NCBI RefSeq assembly: GCF_026341825.1
Contig: NZ_JAPENY010000003.1
Span: forward strand, 62,001 to 126,000
Direction: 5' to 3'
DNA from: Streptomyces sp. NBC_00620
GTDB taxonomy: Bacteria; Actinomycetota; Actinomycetes; Streptomycetales; Streptomycetaceae
Length of the DNA: 64,000 nt
Below the pieces are notes generated by a model, which searched no databases, was not told where the DNA came from, and saw only the letters and a program-made list of their open reading frames with translations. Positions 1-7,756 of the stretch are shown here, piece by piece (position 1 is the first letter of the stretch; each line of letters opens with the position of its first letter). The translations under genes and the position numbers were made by a program.

Positions 1-1399
1 CGGCCGAGACGTTCAGCAGCGGCAGCAAGGCCTCGTCGTACGCGCCGAGGACCGCGTAGGCCGTCTCGTCGTTGGTCGGGCCGAGTACGGCGAGGACATC
101 GGCGTCCTGGATCAGCTTCTTGGCCGCGGCCGGTGCCTTCGCCGCGCTGCCGCCGTCGTCCACGGTCTTCAGAGTGAGCTCGAAGGGCTTGTCCTTGCGG
201 GAGTTGAACTGCTCGACCGCCAGCCGTGCGCCCCGCTCCTGTGCCTCTCCCGCCGTCCGCTGCGCGCCGCTCAGATCGGCCTGCACTCCGAGGGCCCAGC
301 GGCGGGCCTGCGGCGCGGAGGTTCCCGAGTCGTCCTCGTCACGCAGTGCGGCCCAGGCCGCGGCTCCGCCGGCCGCCATGAGTACCGCCGCGCCGGAGGC
401 CAGTACGAGCAGGCGTCGCCGGCTCGGCTTTGCCTGCTCCGTGTCCTCGGGTGTTCCGGCCGCGGTCGGCTCGATGTCCGGGAGCGCGAGCATTTCGGCG
501 GAGCGGTCGGCGATTGCCCGTACGACGTCCTCGGGCAGCCAGTCGAGCTGTCCGCCTTGCGGGACGGCGTCCTCGACCAGCAGCACCGCGCCGATCTGGT
601 CGGCCGTCGGACGGTCCGCCGGGTCCTTCGCGAGGCACAGGCGCAGCAGTGTCAGCAGCTCGGTGCCTTCAGTGTCCTCCTCGACTTCGATACCGTCCAG
701 GTCGGGTTCGTCGTGGACCGTGCGGTAGAGCAGCGCGTCCGCCGTGCCGATGCCGAACGGCGGACGGCCACTCGCCGCGTACGCCAGCAGGCAGCCCAGC
801 GAGAAGATGTCACTCGCCGGGCCGACGGCCGCGCCGCGTGCCTCGGCCTGCTCGGGTGAGAGGAAGCCGGGCGTGCCGACGACCAGGTCGGGCGAGGTGA
901 TCGCGGTCTCGTCGGTCGCGCGGGCGATCCCGAAGTCGATCAGGCGCGGACCGTCCACGGCGAGCAGGACGTTGGCGGGCTTGACGTCGCGGTGGACCAG
1001 CCCGGCGGCGTGCACCTCGCGCAGTGCGGCGGCGAGCATCCTGGCCAGGACTTCCACGCTCCGGGTAGGCAGCGGGCCGTGACCGGTGACCGCTTCCTCA
1101 AGGGAGGGGCCGGGCACGAAGGCGGTGGCCAGCCAGGGCGCCGCCGCGTCCGGGTCCGCGCCGGTGACCGGCACCGCCCAGGGGCTGGTCACCCGGCGGG
1201 CCGTCTCGACCTCACGGCGGAACCGGGCGCGGAAGTCCGGCTCGTCCGCGTACTCGGCCTGGATGACCTTGACGGCGGCCAGCGTCCCGGCCTCCGTACG
1301 GCCGAGGTAGACCACGCCCATGCCGCCCGCGCCGAGCCGGGCCAGCAGCCGGTGTCCACCGATCGATGCGGGGTCGGTGGGGAGCAGCGGCCCGCTCAT
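1..1399 (-). CDS. Serine/threonine protein kinase with extracytoplasmic binding domain (3' end outside window)
   Basis: A membrane Ser/Thr kinase whose C-terminus runs off the left edge; 466 codons are visible. A PknB-like catalytic domain fills about residues 1-270, with the glycine-rich loop LGAGGMG, catalytic loop HRDVKPAN, DFG and the activation segment GTPGFLSPEQ. One membrane segment follows near residues 325-345. The outer part (VQADLSGAQRTAGEAQERGA) resembles the start of a periplasmic type-1 binding fold, as in branched-chain amino-acid receptors, so this is probably a ligand-sensing kinase. The ATG start (1397-1399) overlaps the stop of the upstream lipoprotein gene as ATGA, implying translational coupling. 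The ligand is unknown. Confidence 0.9.
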   Translation of the reverse strand, partial: MSGPLLPTDPASIGGHRLLARLGAGGMGVVYLGRTEAGTLAAVKVIQAEYADEPDFRARFRREVETARRVTSPWAVPVTGADPDAAAPWLATAFVPGPSLEEAVTGHGPLPTRSVEVLARMLAAALREVHAAGLVHRDVKPANVLLAVDGPRLIDFGIARATDETAITSPDLVVGTPGFLSPEQAEARGAAVGPASDIFSLGCLLAYAASGRPPFGIGTADALLYRTVHDEPDLDGIEVEEDTEGTELLTLLRLCLAKDPADRPTADQIGAVLLVEDAVPQGGQLDWLPEDVVRAIADRSAEMLALPDIEPTAAGTPEDTEQAKPSRRRLLVLASGAAVLMAAGGAAAWAALRDEDDSGTSAPQARRWALGVQADLSGAQRTAGEAQERGARLAVEQFNSRKDKPFELTLKTVDDGGSAAKAPAAAKKLIQDADVLAVLGPTNDETAYAVLGAYDEALLPLLNVSA

Positions 1400-2217
1400 T
1401 CCGGCGCCTCCAGTTCGCTCTCGACGAGGCTCAGCATCTGGCCCGTTCCCTGGTTCAAGGCGGCGTCGACCTCGTCCTCGGTCCTGCCCTCGGCGCCCCT
1501 GCCGACGACGGCCACGGTGACCTGGGCCACCCGGCTCTGCACCCAGTAGTAGTAGTGGGGGCCGCCGAGTTCGTCGCTGTAGTACTTGCCGCTCTCTGTG
1601 AGCGTGTCCTCGGAGTTGAAGTTGCCCAGCGCGCCGTAGCCCGCCCCCTGGGAGAGTAGATCGCTGATTCGCTCGCCCTGGCGCAGCTGCTGGTCGGGGC
1701 AGCGCAGCGCCTCTTCGAGGGTCTCGGCCATCTCCCAGTCGGCGTCCTTCGCGGTGCGGTGCACGGTGACGACGGCGGCGACGCGGATCGGGCCCTTGCC
1801 GTCCTCCGCGGGCAGTTCGCTGTAGCGGGTGAGGGTCGCGAGCACCGTCGCGGGCAGCGGCTCACGCTCCCAGACGCAGTTCGCGTCGAGCACGGGCCAC
1901 TTGCCGGGTTCACTCTCGTACGGGCTGCGTCTGACGAAGCCGGGGCCCCAGTTGACAGGCGCCGCCGCGACGGCTCGGGCCAGGCGCAGGGCCTCCGCGG
2001 GGGTTTTCGGCGCACGGCCGGGATCGGGGGTGAAGTCCAGACCTGTGGGGCTGGGGCTCGGGGCCGGGCTGGAGCGTGTGCTACTGCTCGCGGTCGGGTC
2101 CTTGGAACCGTCGGATCCGGCGGTCCCCCCGTCCCCCGTCCCCGAACAGCCCGCCAGCAACAGCGCGCCGGTCAAAGCGCCGCAGCATAACCACACGGGT
2201 CTCCCGTTCACCATCAA
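1396..2217 (-). CDS. Secreted lipoprotein, hypothetical
   Basis: A 273-residue protein with a short signal and a lipobox (LLLAGC, Cys about residue 24), then a Ser/Thr/Pro-rich linker of about 35 residues and a globular domain, so it should be anchored outside the membrane. I recognise no enzyme motif. It lies directly upstream of, and overlaps by four bases, the kinase gene that has an outer binding domain, so a partner or ligand-presenting role for that kinase is a reasonable inference. The first two codons are both Met; either could start. Confidence 0.85.
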   Translation of the reverse strand: MMVNGRPVWLCCGALTGALLLAGCSGTGDGGTAGSDGSKDPTASSSTRSSPAPSPSPTGLDFTPDPGRAPKTPAEALRLARAVAAAPVNWGPGFVRRSPYESEPGKWPVLDANCVWEREPLPATVLATLTRYSELPAEDGKGPIRVAAVVTVHRTAKDADWEMAETLEEALRCPDQQLRQGERISDLLSQGAGYGALGNFNSEDTLTESGKYYSDELGGPHYYYWVQSRVAQVTVAVVGRGAEGRTEDEVDAALNQGTGQMLSLVESELEAPE

Positions 2218-2389
2218 CTCCCCCCACCCGTACGCCAGTTCCCCCGCAGGGAGCGTATCGACTATGCCGCTGGCGCACTACGACGATGGCGGAGTCCGTC
2301 ACCCTTGAACGGGCTTGGGCGGGAGCTATTGACTCGGTGTATGACCTGCGCGCCTTCCCCGACCCGACCTCTTGCGGACCCTGGCCGTC

Positions 2390-2980
2390 CTACGGCACGG
2401 GCAGGAGAGCCAAAGCCGTTTCGGCGATCGCGCGCAGCGACTCGGGGCTGCTTCCACCTTTGCCCAGTGCTTCGATCCCGCGCAGCACGGCCAGGAGGAG
2501 TCCGGCGAGCCGGGTGGGGTCCGCGTCCTGCTTGATGTCGCCCGCCCGCTGCGCTGCCGCGATGCAGGAGGAGAACAGTTCCTCGATGGCCCCGAACGTC
2601 CGGCGGGCCGTCGCCGCGATGGCCGGATCCTGCTCCGACAGCTCGGCCGTGCCCTTGGCGAGCAGACAGCCGCGCAGGCAGACATCGGAGGCGGTGGCGT
2701 CCGCCACCTTCAGCACATGCGCCCGCAGCCGTTCGTAGGCGCCGTCGTCCGGGCCGTCGAGCGCCCGCCGCACGGCCACGATCAACCCGGCGCAGTAGTC
2801 GTCGAAGGTGCGCAGGAAGAGTTGGCGCTTGTCGCCGAAGGCGCCGTAGAGGCTGCCCTTGCCCAGACCGGTGGCCGCGGCGATGTCGTCGATCCTCGTC
2901 GCCGCGTAACCGGTCGACCAGAACTGGTCCCTGGCGGCGCGCAGGACCTCACCTTCATCGAAGCTTCGGGGTCGTGCCAT
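2390..2980 (-). CDS. TetR-family transcriptional regulator
   Basis: A 196-residue repressor. The N-terminal helix-turn-helix has the classic TetR pattern (IDDIAAATGLGKGSLYGAFGD, residues about 32-52), and the all-helical C-terminal ligand domain resembles the YxaF/LmrA-type group. It is divergent from the SDR gene at 3127, with 146 bp between. A 23-bp inverted repeat in that gap overlaps the SDR promoter. The likely job is repression of the SDR gene and of itself until a small molecule binds. Confidence 0.92.
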   Translation of the reverse strand: MARPRSFDEGEVLRAARDQFWSTGYAATRIDDIAAATGLGKGSLYGAFGDKRQLFLRTFDDYCAGLIVAVRRALDGPDDGAYERLRAHVLKVADATASDVCLRGCLLAKGTAELSEQDPAIAATARRTFGAIEELFSSCIAAAQRAGDIKQDADPTRLAGLLLAVLRGIEALGKGGSSPESLRAIAETALALLPVP

Positions 2981-2995
2981 GACCTCACGATACCC

Positions 2996-3050
2996 ATTCT
3001 TGACCGACCCGTCCAGAATGCACTAGGTTCTGGACGAGGCGGTCAAGAAT
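2996..3050. promoter_or_regulatory. Long inverted repeat covering the SDR promoter (probable TetR operator)
   Basis: Arms 2996-3018 and 3028-3050 pair at 21 of 23 positions around a 9-bp spacer. On the + strand TTGACC (3000-3005) and TAGGTT (3024-3029), 18 bp apart, form a good housekeeping promoter for the SDR gene, and both elements are covered by the repeat. Each arm (TTGACCGACCCGTCCAGAA-like) may bind one TetR dimer. The location between divergent tetR and SDR genes supports an operator. Confidence 0.8.
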
Positions 3051-3126
3051 GCGTCGACCGCCGTCCGGTCGTGCAGCGGATACGAACAGCGCAAGCGACA
3101 GAGCGATCTCGAAAGGAATGGGTGCC

Positions 3127-3879
3127 ATGCGCCCCATGAACGGAAAGACAGCACTGGTGACCGGCGCCTCCAGCGGCATCGGTCGGGCGATCGCCCAGCG
3201 CTTCGCCGATGACGGCGCCCGCGTCTACCTGACCGGCCGACGCAAGGACGAACTCGAAGCCGCGGCCAAGGACATCGGCCCCGACGCGATCCCCGTGCCC
3301 TGCGACGTCTCACAGGCCGCGGACCTCGACCATGTCATGGACGTCATCCGCGGCGACGGGCGGCAGTTGGACATCGTCGTGGCCAATGCCGGACTGGGCG
3401 ACGGGTCCCGCCTCCAGGACGTCACGGAGGAGCAGTTCGACTTCGTCTTCGGCGTGAACACCAAGGGCAGCCTGCTGACCGTGCAGAAATCACTGCCGCT
3501 GCTCGCCCAGCCCGCGTCGGTGATCCTGCTGGCCTCCTCCACCATCCACCAAGGCGCCGACCGCATGGGCGTCTACGCCGCGTCCAAGGCCGCCGTACGC
3601 AGCCTGGGCCGCACCTGGGCCGCGGAGCTGGCCCCGCGCGGCGTCCGCGTCAACGTCATCACCCCGGGCCCCATCGCCACACCCGCGATCGCCAACCTGG
3701 CCGACCGGCTCGGCCAGAGCACCGAAGCCTTCCACCAAGCCCTGTCCTCGCAACTCCCGCTCGGGCGCGTGGGCCGTCCCGAGGAGGTCGCCGCCCTGGC
3801 CGCCTTCCTTGCCGGGCCGGAGAGTTCGTTCATCACCGGCGCCGAGCACTTCGTCGACGGCGGACAGGTCCAGGTCTGA
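3127..3879 (+). CDS. SDR-family NAD(P)-dependent oxidoreductase
   Basis: A 250-residue classical short-chain dehydrogenase. It has the cofactor motif TGASSGIG near the N-terminus, NAG in the central sheet, a catalytic Ser in LLASS, and the YAASK motif. The C-terminus GAEHFVDGGQV is typical of the family. I chose ATG 3127 because GAAAGGA lies 9 bp upstream; earlier in-frame codons lack a ribosome site. The gene sits behind the TetR-controlled promoter, as in many redox-stress or xenobiotic SDR/TetR pairs. The substrate cannot be read from sequence. Confidence 0.93.
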   Translation: MRPMNGKTALVTGASSGIGRAIAQRFADDGARVYLTGRRKDELEAAAKDIGPDAIPVPCDVSQAADLDHVMDVIRGDGRQLDIVVANAGLGDGSRLQDVTEEQFDFVFGVNTKGSLLTVQKSLPLLAQPASVILLASSTIHQGADRMGVYAASKAAVRSLGRTWAAELAPRGVRVNVITPGPIATPAIANLADRLGQSTEAFHQALSSQLPLGRVGRPEEVAALAAFLAGPESSFITGAEHFVDGGQVQV

Positions 3880-3964
3880 TCGGCCGTGCGGAGGTGTCAC
3901 TCGCGCCACAAGAGGCCTTTGAATTCTGGTGACACCGCCTCCCTTCGCGGCGCACGATGAGCGA

Positions 3965-4354
3965 ATGGCGCGCCTTCGTGACATCGTCGTCGACTCGGCC
4001 CACCCCGCTACGGCGGCCCGTTTCTGGGCTGCCGTGCTCGACGGGTACGCCGTCGCACCGTACGACGATGCCGAACTCGCGCGCCTCCGTGCGCTGGGGA
4101 TCGCCGGCCCTGAGGACGACCCGACCGTGCTCCTCGAGCCGCAGGACGGCGGCCCCCGTCTGTTCTTCCAATTGGTGCCGGAGCCCAAGCGCGTGAAGAA
4201 CCGCGTGCACATGGACTTGGTCGCCGACGACTTGGATGCCGAGACCGCCCGCCTTGCCGAACTCGGCGCAGTGCTTCTCGCACGTCACGAGAAGCACATC
4301 CTGTTCGCCGATCCCGAAGGCAACGAGTTCTGCCTGGCCCAGCTCGGCTCGTAG
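3965..4354 (+). CDS. VOC/glyoxalase-like domain protein
   Basis: A single-domain protein of about 129 residues resembling the actinobacterial glyoxalase-like group. The pattern is IVVDSAHPATAARFWAAVL at the start, a central RLFFQLVPEPK strand and the C-terminal strand FADPEGNEFCL, where a metal-ligand Glu usually sits. The ATG at 3965 fits the family start; a GTG at 3929 would add 12 residues but lies inside an inverted repeat (3893-3900 with 3929-3936). The substrate is unknown. Confidence 0.85.
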   Translation: MARLRDIVVDSAHPATAARFWAAVLDGYAVAPYDDAELARLRALGIAGPEDDPTVLLEPQDGGPRLFFQLVPEPKRVKNRVHMDLVADDLDAETARLAELGAVLLARHEKHILFADPEGNEFCLAQLGS

Positions 4355-4417
4355 CGAGCGTCCGAGCGAACGCACATCTCGCCCGCCGTCGACGAAGGCT
4401 CGTCAGTGGTGGTGGGG

Positions 4418-5755
4418 TCAGGCGTGCATGCGGCGCAGCGCGTCCATGGCGCTGTCCACGACTTGGCGGTCGGTGAGGTGGGCGTGGTCGTGAGCGGGGC
4501 GGCCTGCGTTGAAGCCGAGGAGGACGGGCTTGCCGAAGGCCCGGTGTCCGTTGACCCACAAGGACCAGCGGCCGGGGTCGGTGGGGTCGAACCATTCGAT
4601 GGCGTCGGCCTTCTTGTCCCAGAAGACGGACGGGAATTGGAGCCAGAGCTTGTCGAGGAGTCCGGATCCGAGGTCTTCGACGGCCTCGCGTTTCCGGGTG
4701 GGCAGAGCGGGTTCGAAGGTGATCTTCCCGGCTTTGAGAACACCGATCGGGACGGTGACGACACACCGGTCCGCGCGCAGGATCTCACCGCTGTCGAGGG
4801 TGACTGCCACGCCGTCGGCGTCGCGGGCGATGCGGGTGACGACGGCGCCGGTCCGTACGGGGATGCTGCCGCGGACGTGGGCGAGAAGGCGGTCGTAGCC
4901 GTCGGGCAGGAGGAAGTCACTGCCTTCGCCGGCGGTGCCTTCCTCGTCGGCGGAGACGGCGAGGTCCTCGGGTTCCGCGCCGTACTCCTGCACCAGGACG
5001 GAGTTGACCGCATAGCGCAGCGCCGGTGACATCTTGCGGGGCAGAAGGGCGGAGTAAGAGGTGGTGTCGGGGGCTTCCACGTCCTCGGCCTTCGCCAGGT
5101 ACGTGTCGAGTTCGGCCACCGCGTTCTCGTCACCGCCGACGACGTTGTCGTAGTCGAACGAGTAGGAGCGTCCGCCCGTTTCGCGCAGGAGTGTGGTGAG
5201 GGGGTTCCCCTGGTGCCCGTGGATCCAGGAGGCGCCCATCTCGGCCGGGATGCCGTCGAGGCGTTCCGTCCAGGTCCGGCCTCCGACGCGTTCGCGGCCC
5301 TCCAGGACGGTGACACGCAGGCCGGCGTCGGTCAGGTCGCGTGCGCAGCCGAGGCCGGAGAACCCGGAGCCGACCACGATCACTTGTTCGCCGGGGCGTG
5401 CCGCCTCGATGATCTCGGCGGCTGCCCTCCGGCCGCTGAGCAGGGCCCCGGCCTGAGTGGCCGGCGCTTCGCCGGAGGTTGCCTCTCCGGCGAAGTGCAG
5501 GCGCCCGACGGGGGCGGCGAGTATCTCGCGTACGGACACACCGAGCGGGCTGGGGGCGAGATAGGAGTAGGAGCCGAGCGCGAACGGGTCGGTCGACCAG
5601 GAGGTGCGCAGGAACGCGACCGGCTCGGGCAGGGAGCTCGCGTGCGGCATCGTCGGGCTGCTTCCGGTGGCGGTTGTGTCGCAGGCGGATGCCGCGCCGG
5701 CCGCCGCGACCGCGCCGGTGGCGGTCAGGAACCAGCGCCTGGTCATTCCGGTCAT
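4418..5755 (-). CDS. Tat-exported FAD-dependent amine oxidase, circularly permuted
   Basis: A 445-residue flavin amine oxidase exported by Tat (TRRWFLTATGA signal). The order of parts is unusual. The segment that normally ends these enzymes comes first: PEPVAF, WSTDPFALGSYSY (residues about 53-65) and GRLHFAGEAT (84-93). After it comes the usual N-terminal FAD motif VIVVGSGFSG (about 125-134), then ERVGGRTWT, MGASWIHG and the substrate domain. The protein ends at ALRRMHA, where a normal enzyme would continue into PEPVAY. The reading frame is unbroken. ATG 5755 is 8 bp after AAGGAG; a GTG at 5764 is too close to it. It lies 63 bp downstream of a TetR gene on the same strand and is probably co-transcribed with it. 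Confidence 0.93.
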   Translation of the reverse strand: MTGMTRRWFLTATGAVAAAGAASACDTTATGSSPTMPHASSLPEPVAFLRTSWSTDPFALGSYSYLAPSPLGVSVREILAAPVGRLHFAGEATSGEAPATQAGALLSGRRAAAEIIEAARPGEQVIVVGSGFSGLGCARDLTDAGLRVTVLEGRERVGGRTWTERLDGIPAEMGASWIHGHQGNPLTTLLRETGGRSYSFDYDNVVGGDENAVAELDTYLAKAEDVEAPDTTSYSALLPRKMSPALRYAVNSVLVQEYGAEPEDLAVSADEEGTAGEGSDFLLPDGYDRLLAHVRGSIPVRTGAVVTRIARDADGVAVTLDSGEILRADRCVVTVPIGVLKAGKITFEPALPTRKREAVEDLGSGLLDKLWLQFPSVFWDKKADAIEWFDPTDPGRWSLWVNGHRAFGKPVLLGFNAGRPAHDHAHLTDRQVVDSAMDALRRMHA

Positions 5756-5818
5756 GTCCTGCACTCCTTCGGGGGCGTCGGTGGTGGTGTACGTCGCAGT
5801 CGGCGGGTCGGCCGGAAG

Positions 5819-6358
5819 TCAGGGGCGTGCACCGTCGAGGAGCAGCTTGGTGAGGTAGTCCGGGGCCTGGCGTTCGCCCATGCCGCCCTCGCCGACGAGT
5901 TCCCAGGCGCACTCGGCCAGGGAGCACAGGGTGGAGGCGAGCCACATCGCGGGCATGTCCGTGCGGAACAGGCCCTCTCGCTGGCCGCGTACGACGAAGG
6001 CGGTGATCCGTTCCACCACCGCGTCGGCGGCATCACTCAGCTCGGCCACGCCGAGCACGTCCGCCTCCACGTAGACCACGCTCCACAGCTGCGCGAGCAC
6101 GTCGTAGTTCCGCACCAGCACGGCCAGGGCCTCGTCGACCGGCGCCTCGTCGAGGCGGGCCTCTTCGAGGACCTCCTCGCAGTGGGCGAGGATCCTGCGG
6201 CCCATCGCGTCGATCATCCCCTCGCGGGTCGAGAACAGGCGCGTCAGAGTCGCCCGCGACACCCCCACCCGCGCGGCGATGTCCCCCATGGACGCCCCCC
6301 GGTCCTCCGCGATCACCCGGATCGCCCGCTCCAGCACCGCATCCATGTCTGTACGCAC
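5819..6358 (-). CDS. TetR-family transcriptional regulator
   Basis: A 179-residue TetR regulator; the helix-turn-helix is MGDIAARVGVSRATLTRLFS, followed by a C-terminal domain like those of SbtR-type proteins. I place the start at GTG 6358, 10 bp downstream of GGAAGAGG. A longer version beginning at 6445 would put two perfect tandem operators inside the coding sequence. It precedes the amine oxidase gene on the same strand and most likely controls both. Confidence 0.88.
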   Translation of the reverse strand: MRTDMDAVLERAIRVIAEDRGASMGDIAARVGVSRATLTRLFSTREGMIDAMGRRILAHCEEVLEEARLDEAPVDEALAVLVRNYDVLAQLWSVVYVEADVLGVAELSDAADAVVERITAFVVRGQREGLFRTDMPAMWLASTLCSLAECAWELVGEGGMGERQAPDYLTKLLLDGARP

Positions 6359-6378
6359 CGGCACACCACCTCTTCCAC

Positions 6379-6416
6379 TGACGCAATCATGCATCAGTTG
6401 ACGCAAAAATGCATCA
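6379..6416. promoter_or_regulatory. Two tandem TetR operator sites
   Basis: Two 18-bp elements, 6379-6396 and 6399-6416, each read TGACGCA-N4-TGCATCA, an inverted repeat with one mismatch per arm. They are 20 bp apart centre to centre, i.e. on the same face of the helix after about two turns. They sit 21-58 bp upstream of the chosen tetR start, which suggests cooperative autoregulation of the tetR-amine oxidase unit. Confidence 0.8.
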
Positions 6417-6473
6417 GCAAAGGGTGGTGCGGTCATGTGGGGCAACGCGGCCGTATGACCGAGCCTGCGTCTA

Positions 6474-7691
6474 CTAGGTGCGTTCGAGGACCATCGCCAT
6501 GCCCTGTCCGCCGGCTGCGACCACGGTGACCAGGGCGGCGGTGAGGTCGTCGTGGCGCAGGGTGCTGAGGGCTGTGGTGGTGAGGCGGGCGCCGGCGGCT
6601 CCGTAGGGTTCGCCGAGGGCGATGGAGCCGCCGTGGGGATTCATGCGGTCGGGGTCCAGGCCCAATTCGGCGCAGTAGGCGAGAACTTGGGCGGCGAAGG
6701 GTTCATTGCCGGCGACCGTGTCGATGTCCGCCAGCGTCAGGCCGGCCCGGGTGAGGGCGCTGCGGGTCGCGGAGACGGGGACCGGGCCTTCTGTTTCGGG
6801 GGTGCCCGCCGAGACGGCGGTGGCCAGGACGCGGGCCAGCGGCGTGTGGCCGTGGGCGCGGGCGTGGCTTTCGGACATGACGACGACCGCTGCGGCCCCG
6901 TCGGACAGTGGGGCGCTGTTGCCCGCGGTGACCCGGCCGTCGGGACGGAAGCGCGGGGGCAGGGCGGCGAGGCTCTGCACCGTGACTCCCGTACGCGGGC
7001 AGTCGTCGGAGGTGACGGTGGTGCCGTCGGGGACCTTCACCGGGACGATGTCGCCGAAGTGGAAGCCCTCGGCGAGGGCGGCTTGGGTGAGGCGGTGGGA
7101 GCGGGCGGCGTACGCGTCCATGGCGGTGCGGGTGATGCCGTAGAGGTCGGCGGTGTTCTCGGCGGCCAGGCCGACCGGGATGTAGGGGTCGGGCAGGGCA
7201 TTGCCGGTGCGCGGGTCGCTCCAGGGCCCGGCCGCCGGCCCCGAACGCCGGGCGGTGCGCCGCCTGGCCTCCCGGAAGGACGGGTTCTCGGTGTCGGGCC
7301 AGCTGTCGGAACTGCCGTGGGCCAGCCGGGACTGCGACTCGACGCCCGCCGCGACGACGACATCGGCGTCGCCGCAGCGCACCGCTTGGGCGGCCATCCG
7401 GATGGCCTGCAGGGAGGAGGTGCAGAAGCGGTTGACGGTGACGCCCGGCACGCGGTCCCAGCCGAGCAGCACGGCGGCGATCCGGGCGATGTTGAAGCCC
7501 TGTTCGCCGCCGGGCAGGGCGCAGCCGACGATCAGGTCGTCCACTCGGCCGGATTCGAGGCCGGGGACGCGGGCGAGGGCCTCGGCGACGGTGCCCGCGA
7601 GCAGATCGTCGGGGCGCAGCGTGGCCAGGGCGCCTTTGTGGGCGCGGCCGATGGGGGTGCGGACGGCGGAGGTGATCACGGCATGCTGCAT
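6474..7691 (-). CDS. Thiolase-family protein with altered active site
   Basis: A 405-residue acetyl-CoA acetyltransferase-like protein. The N-terminus (HAVITSAVRTPIGRAHKGAL) and the nucleophile region NRFCTSSLQ are normal, and the Asn motif is NEPFA. The catalytic His motif GHP is GEP here (GGSIALGEPYGAAGAR), and the second catalytic Cys, normally in C-x-G-x-G-Q-G, is Val (VVAAGGQGMAM). Condensation or thiolysis by the usual mechanism is therefore doubtful; it may act as an acyltransferase. ATG 7691 follows GGACAG. It lies 65 bp downstream of the amidotransferase gene on the same strand. Confidence 0.9.
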   Translation of the reverse strand: MQHAVITSAVRTPIGRAHKGALATLRPDDLLAGTVAEALARVPGLESGRVDDLIVGCALPGGEQGFNIARIAAVLLGWDRVPGVTVNRFCTSSLQAIRMAAQAVRCGDADVVVAAGVESQSRLAHGSSDSWPDTENPSFREARRRTARRSGPAAGPWSDPRTGNALPDPYIPVGLAAENTADLYGITRTAMDAYAARSHRLTQAALAEGFHFGDIVPVKVPDGTTVTSDDCPRTGVTVQSLAALPPRFRPDGRVTAGNSAPLSDGAAAVVVMSESHARAHGHTPLARVLATAVSAGTPETEGPVPVSATRSALTRAGLTLADIDTVAGNEPFAAQVLAYCAELGLDPDRMNPHGGSIALGEPYGAAGARLTTTALSTLRHDDLTAALVTVVAAGGQGMAMVLERT

Positions 7692-7756
7692 GGCGGGTTC
7701 TGTCCTGTGCGGTCTGGTGACGGTGACGGGTGGTCGCGAAGGGCGGAGGCGGGCTG

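Noticed and set aside
3893..3936. Inverted repeat GGTGTCAC / GTGACACC between the SDR and VOC genes as a terminator
   Set aside because: The loop of 28 bases is long and the arms are only 8 bp; function cannot be decided.
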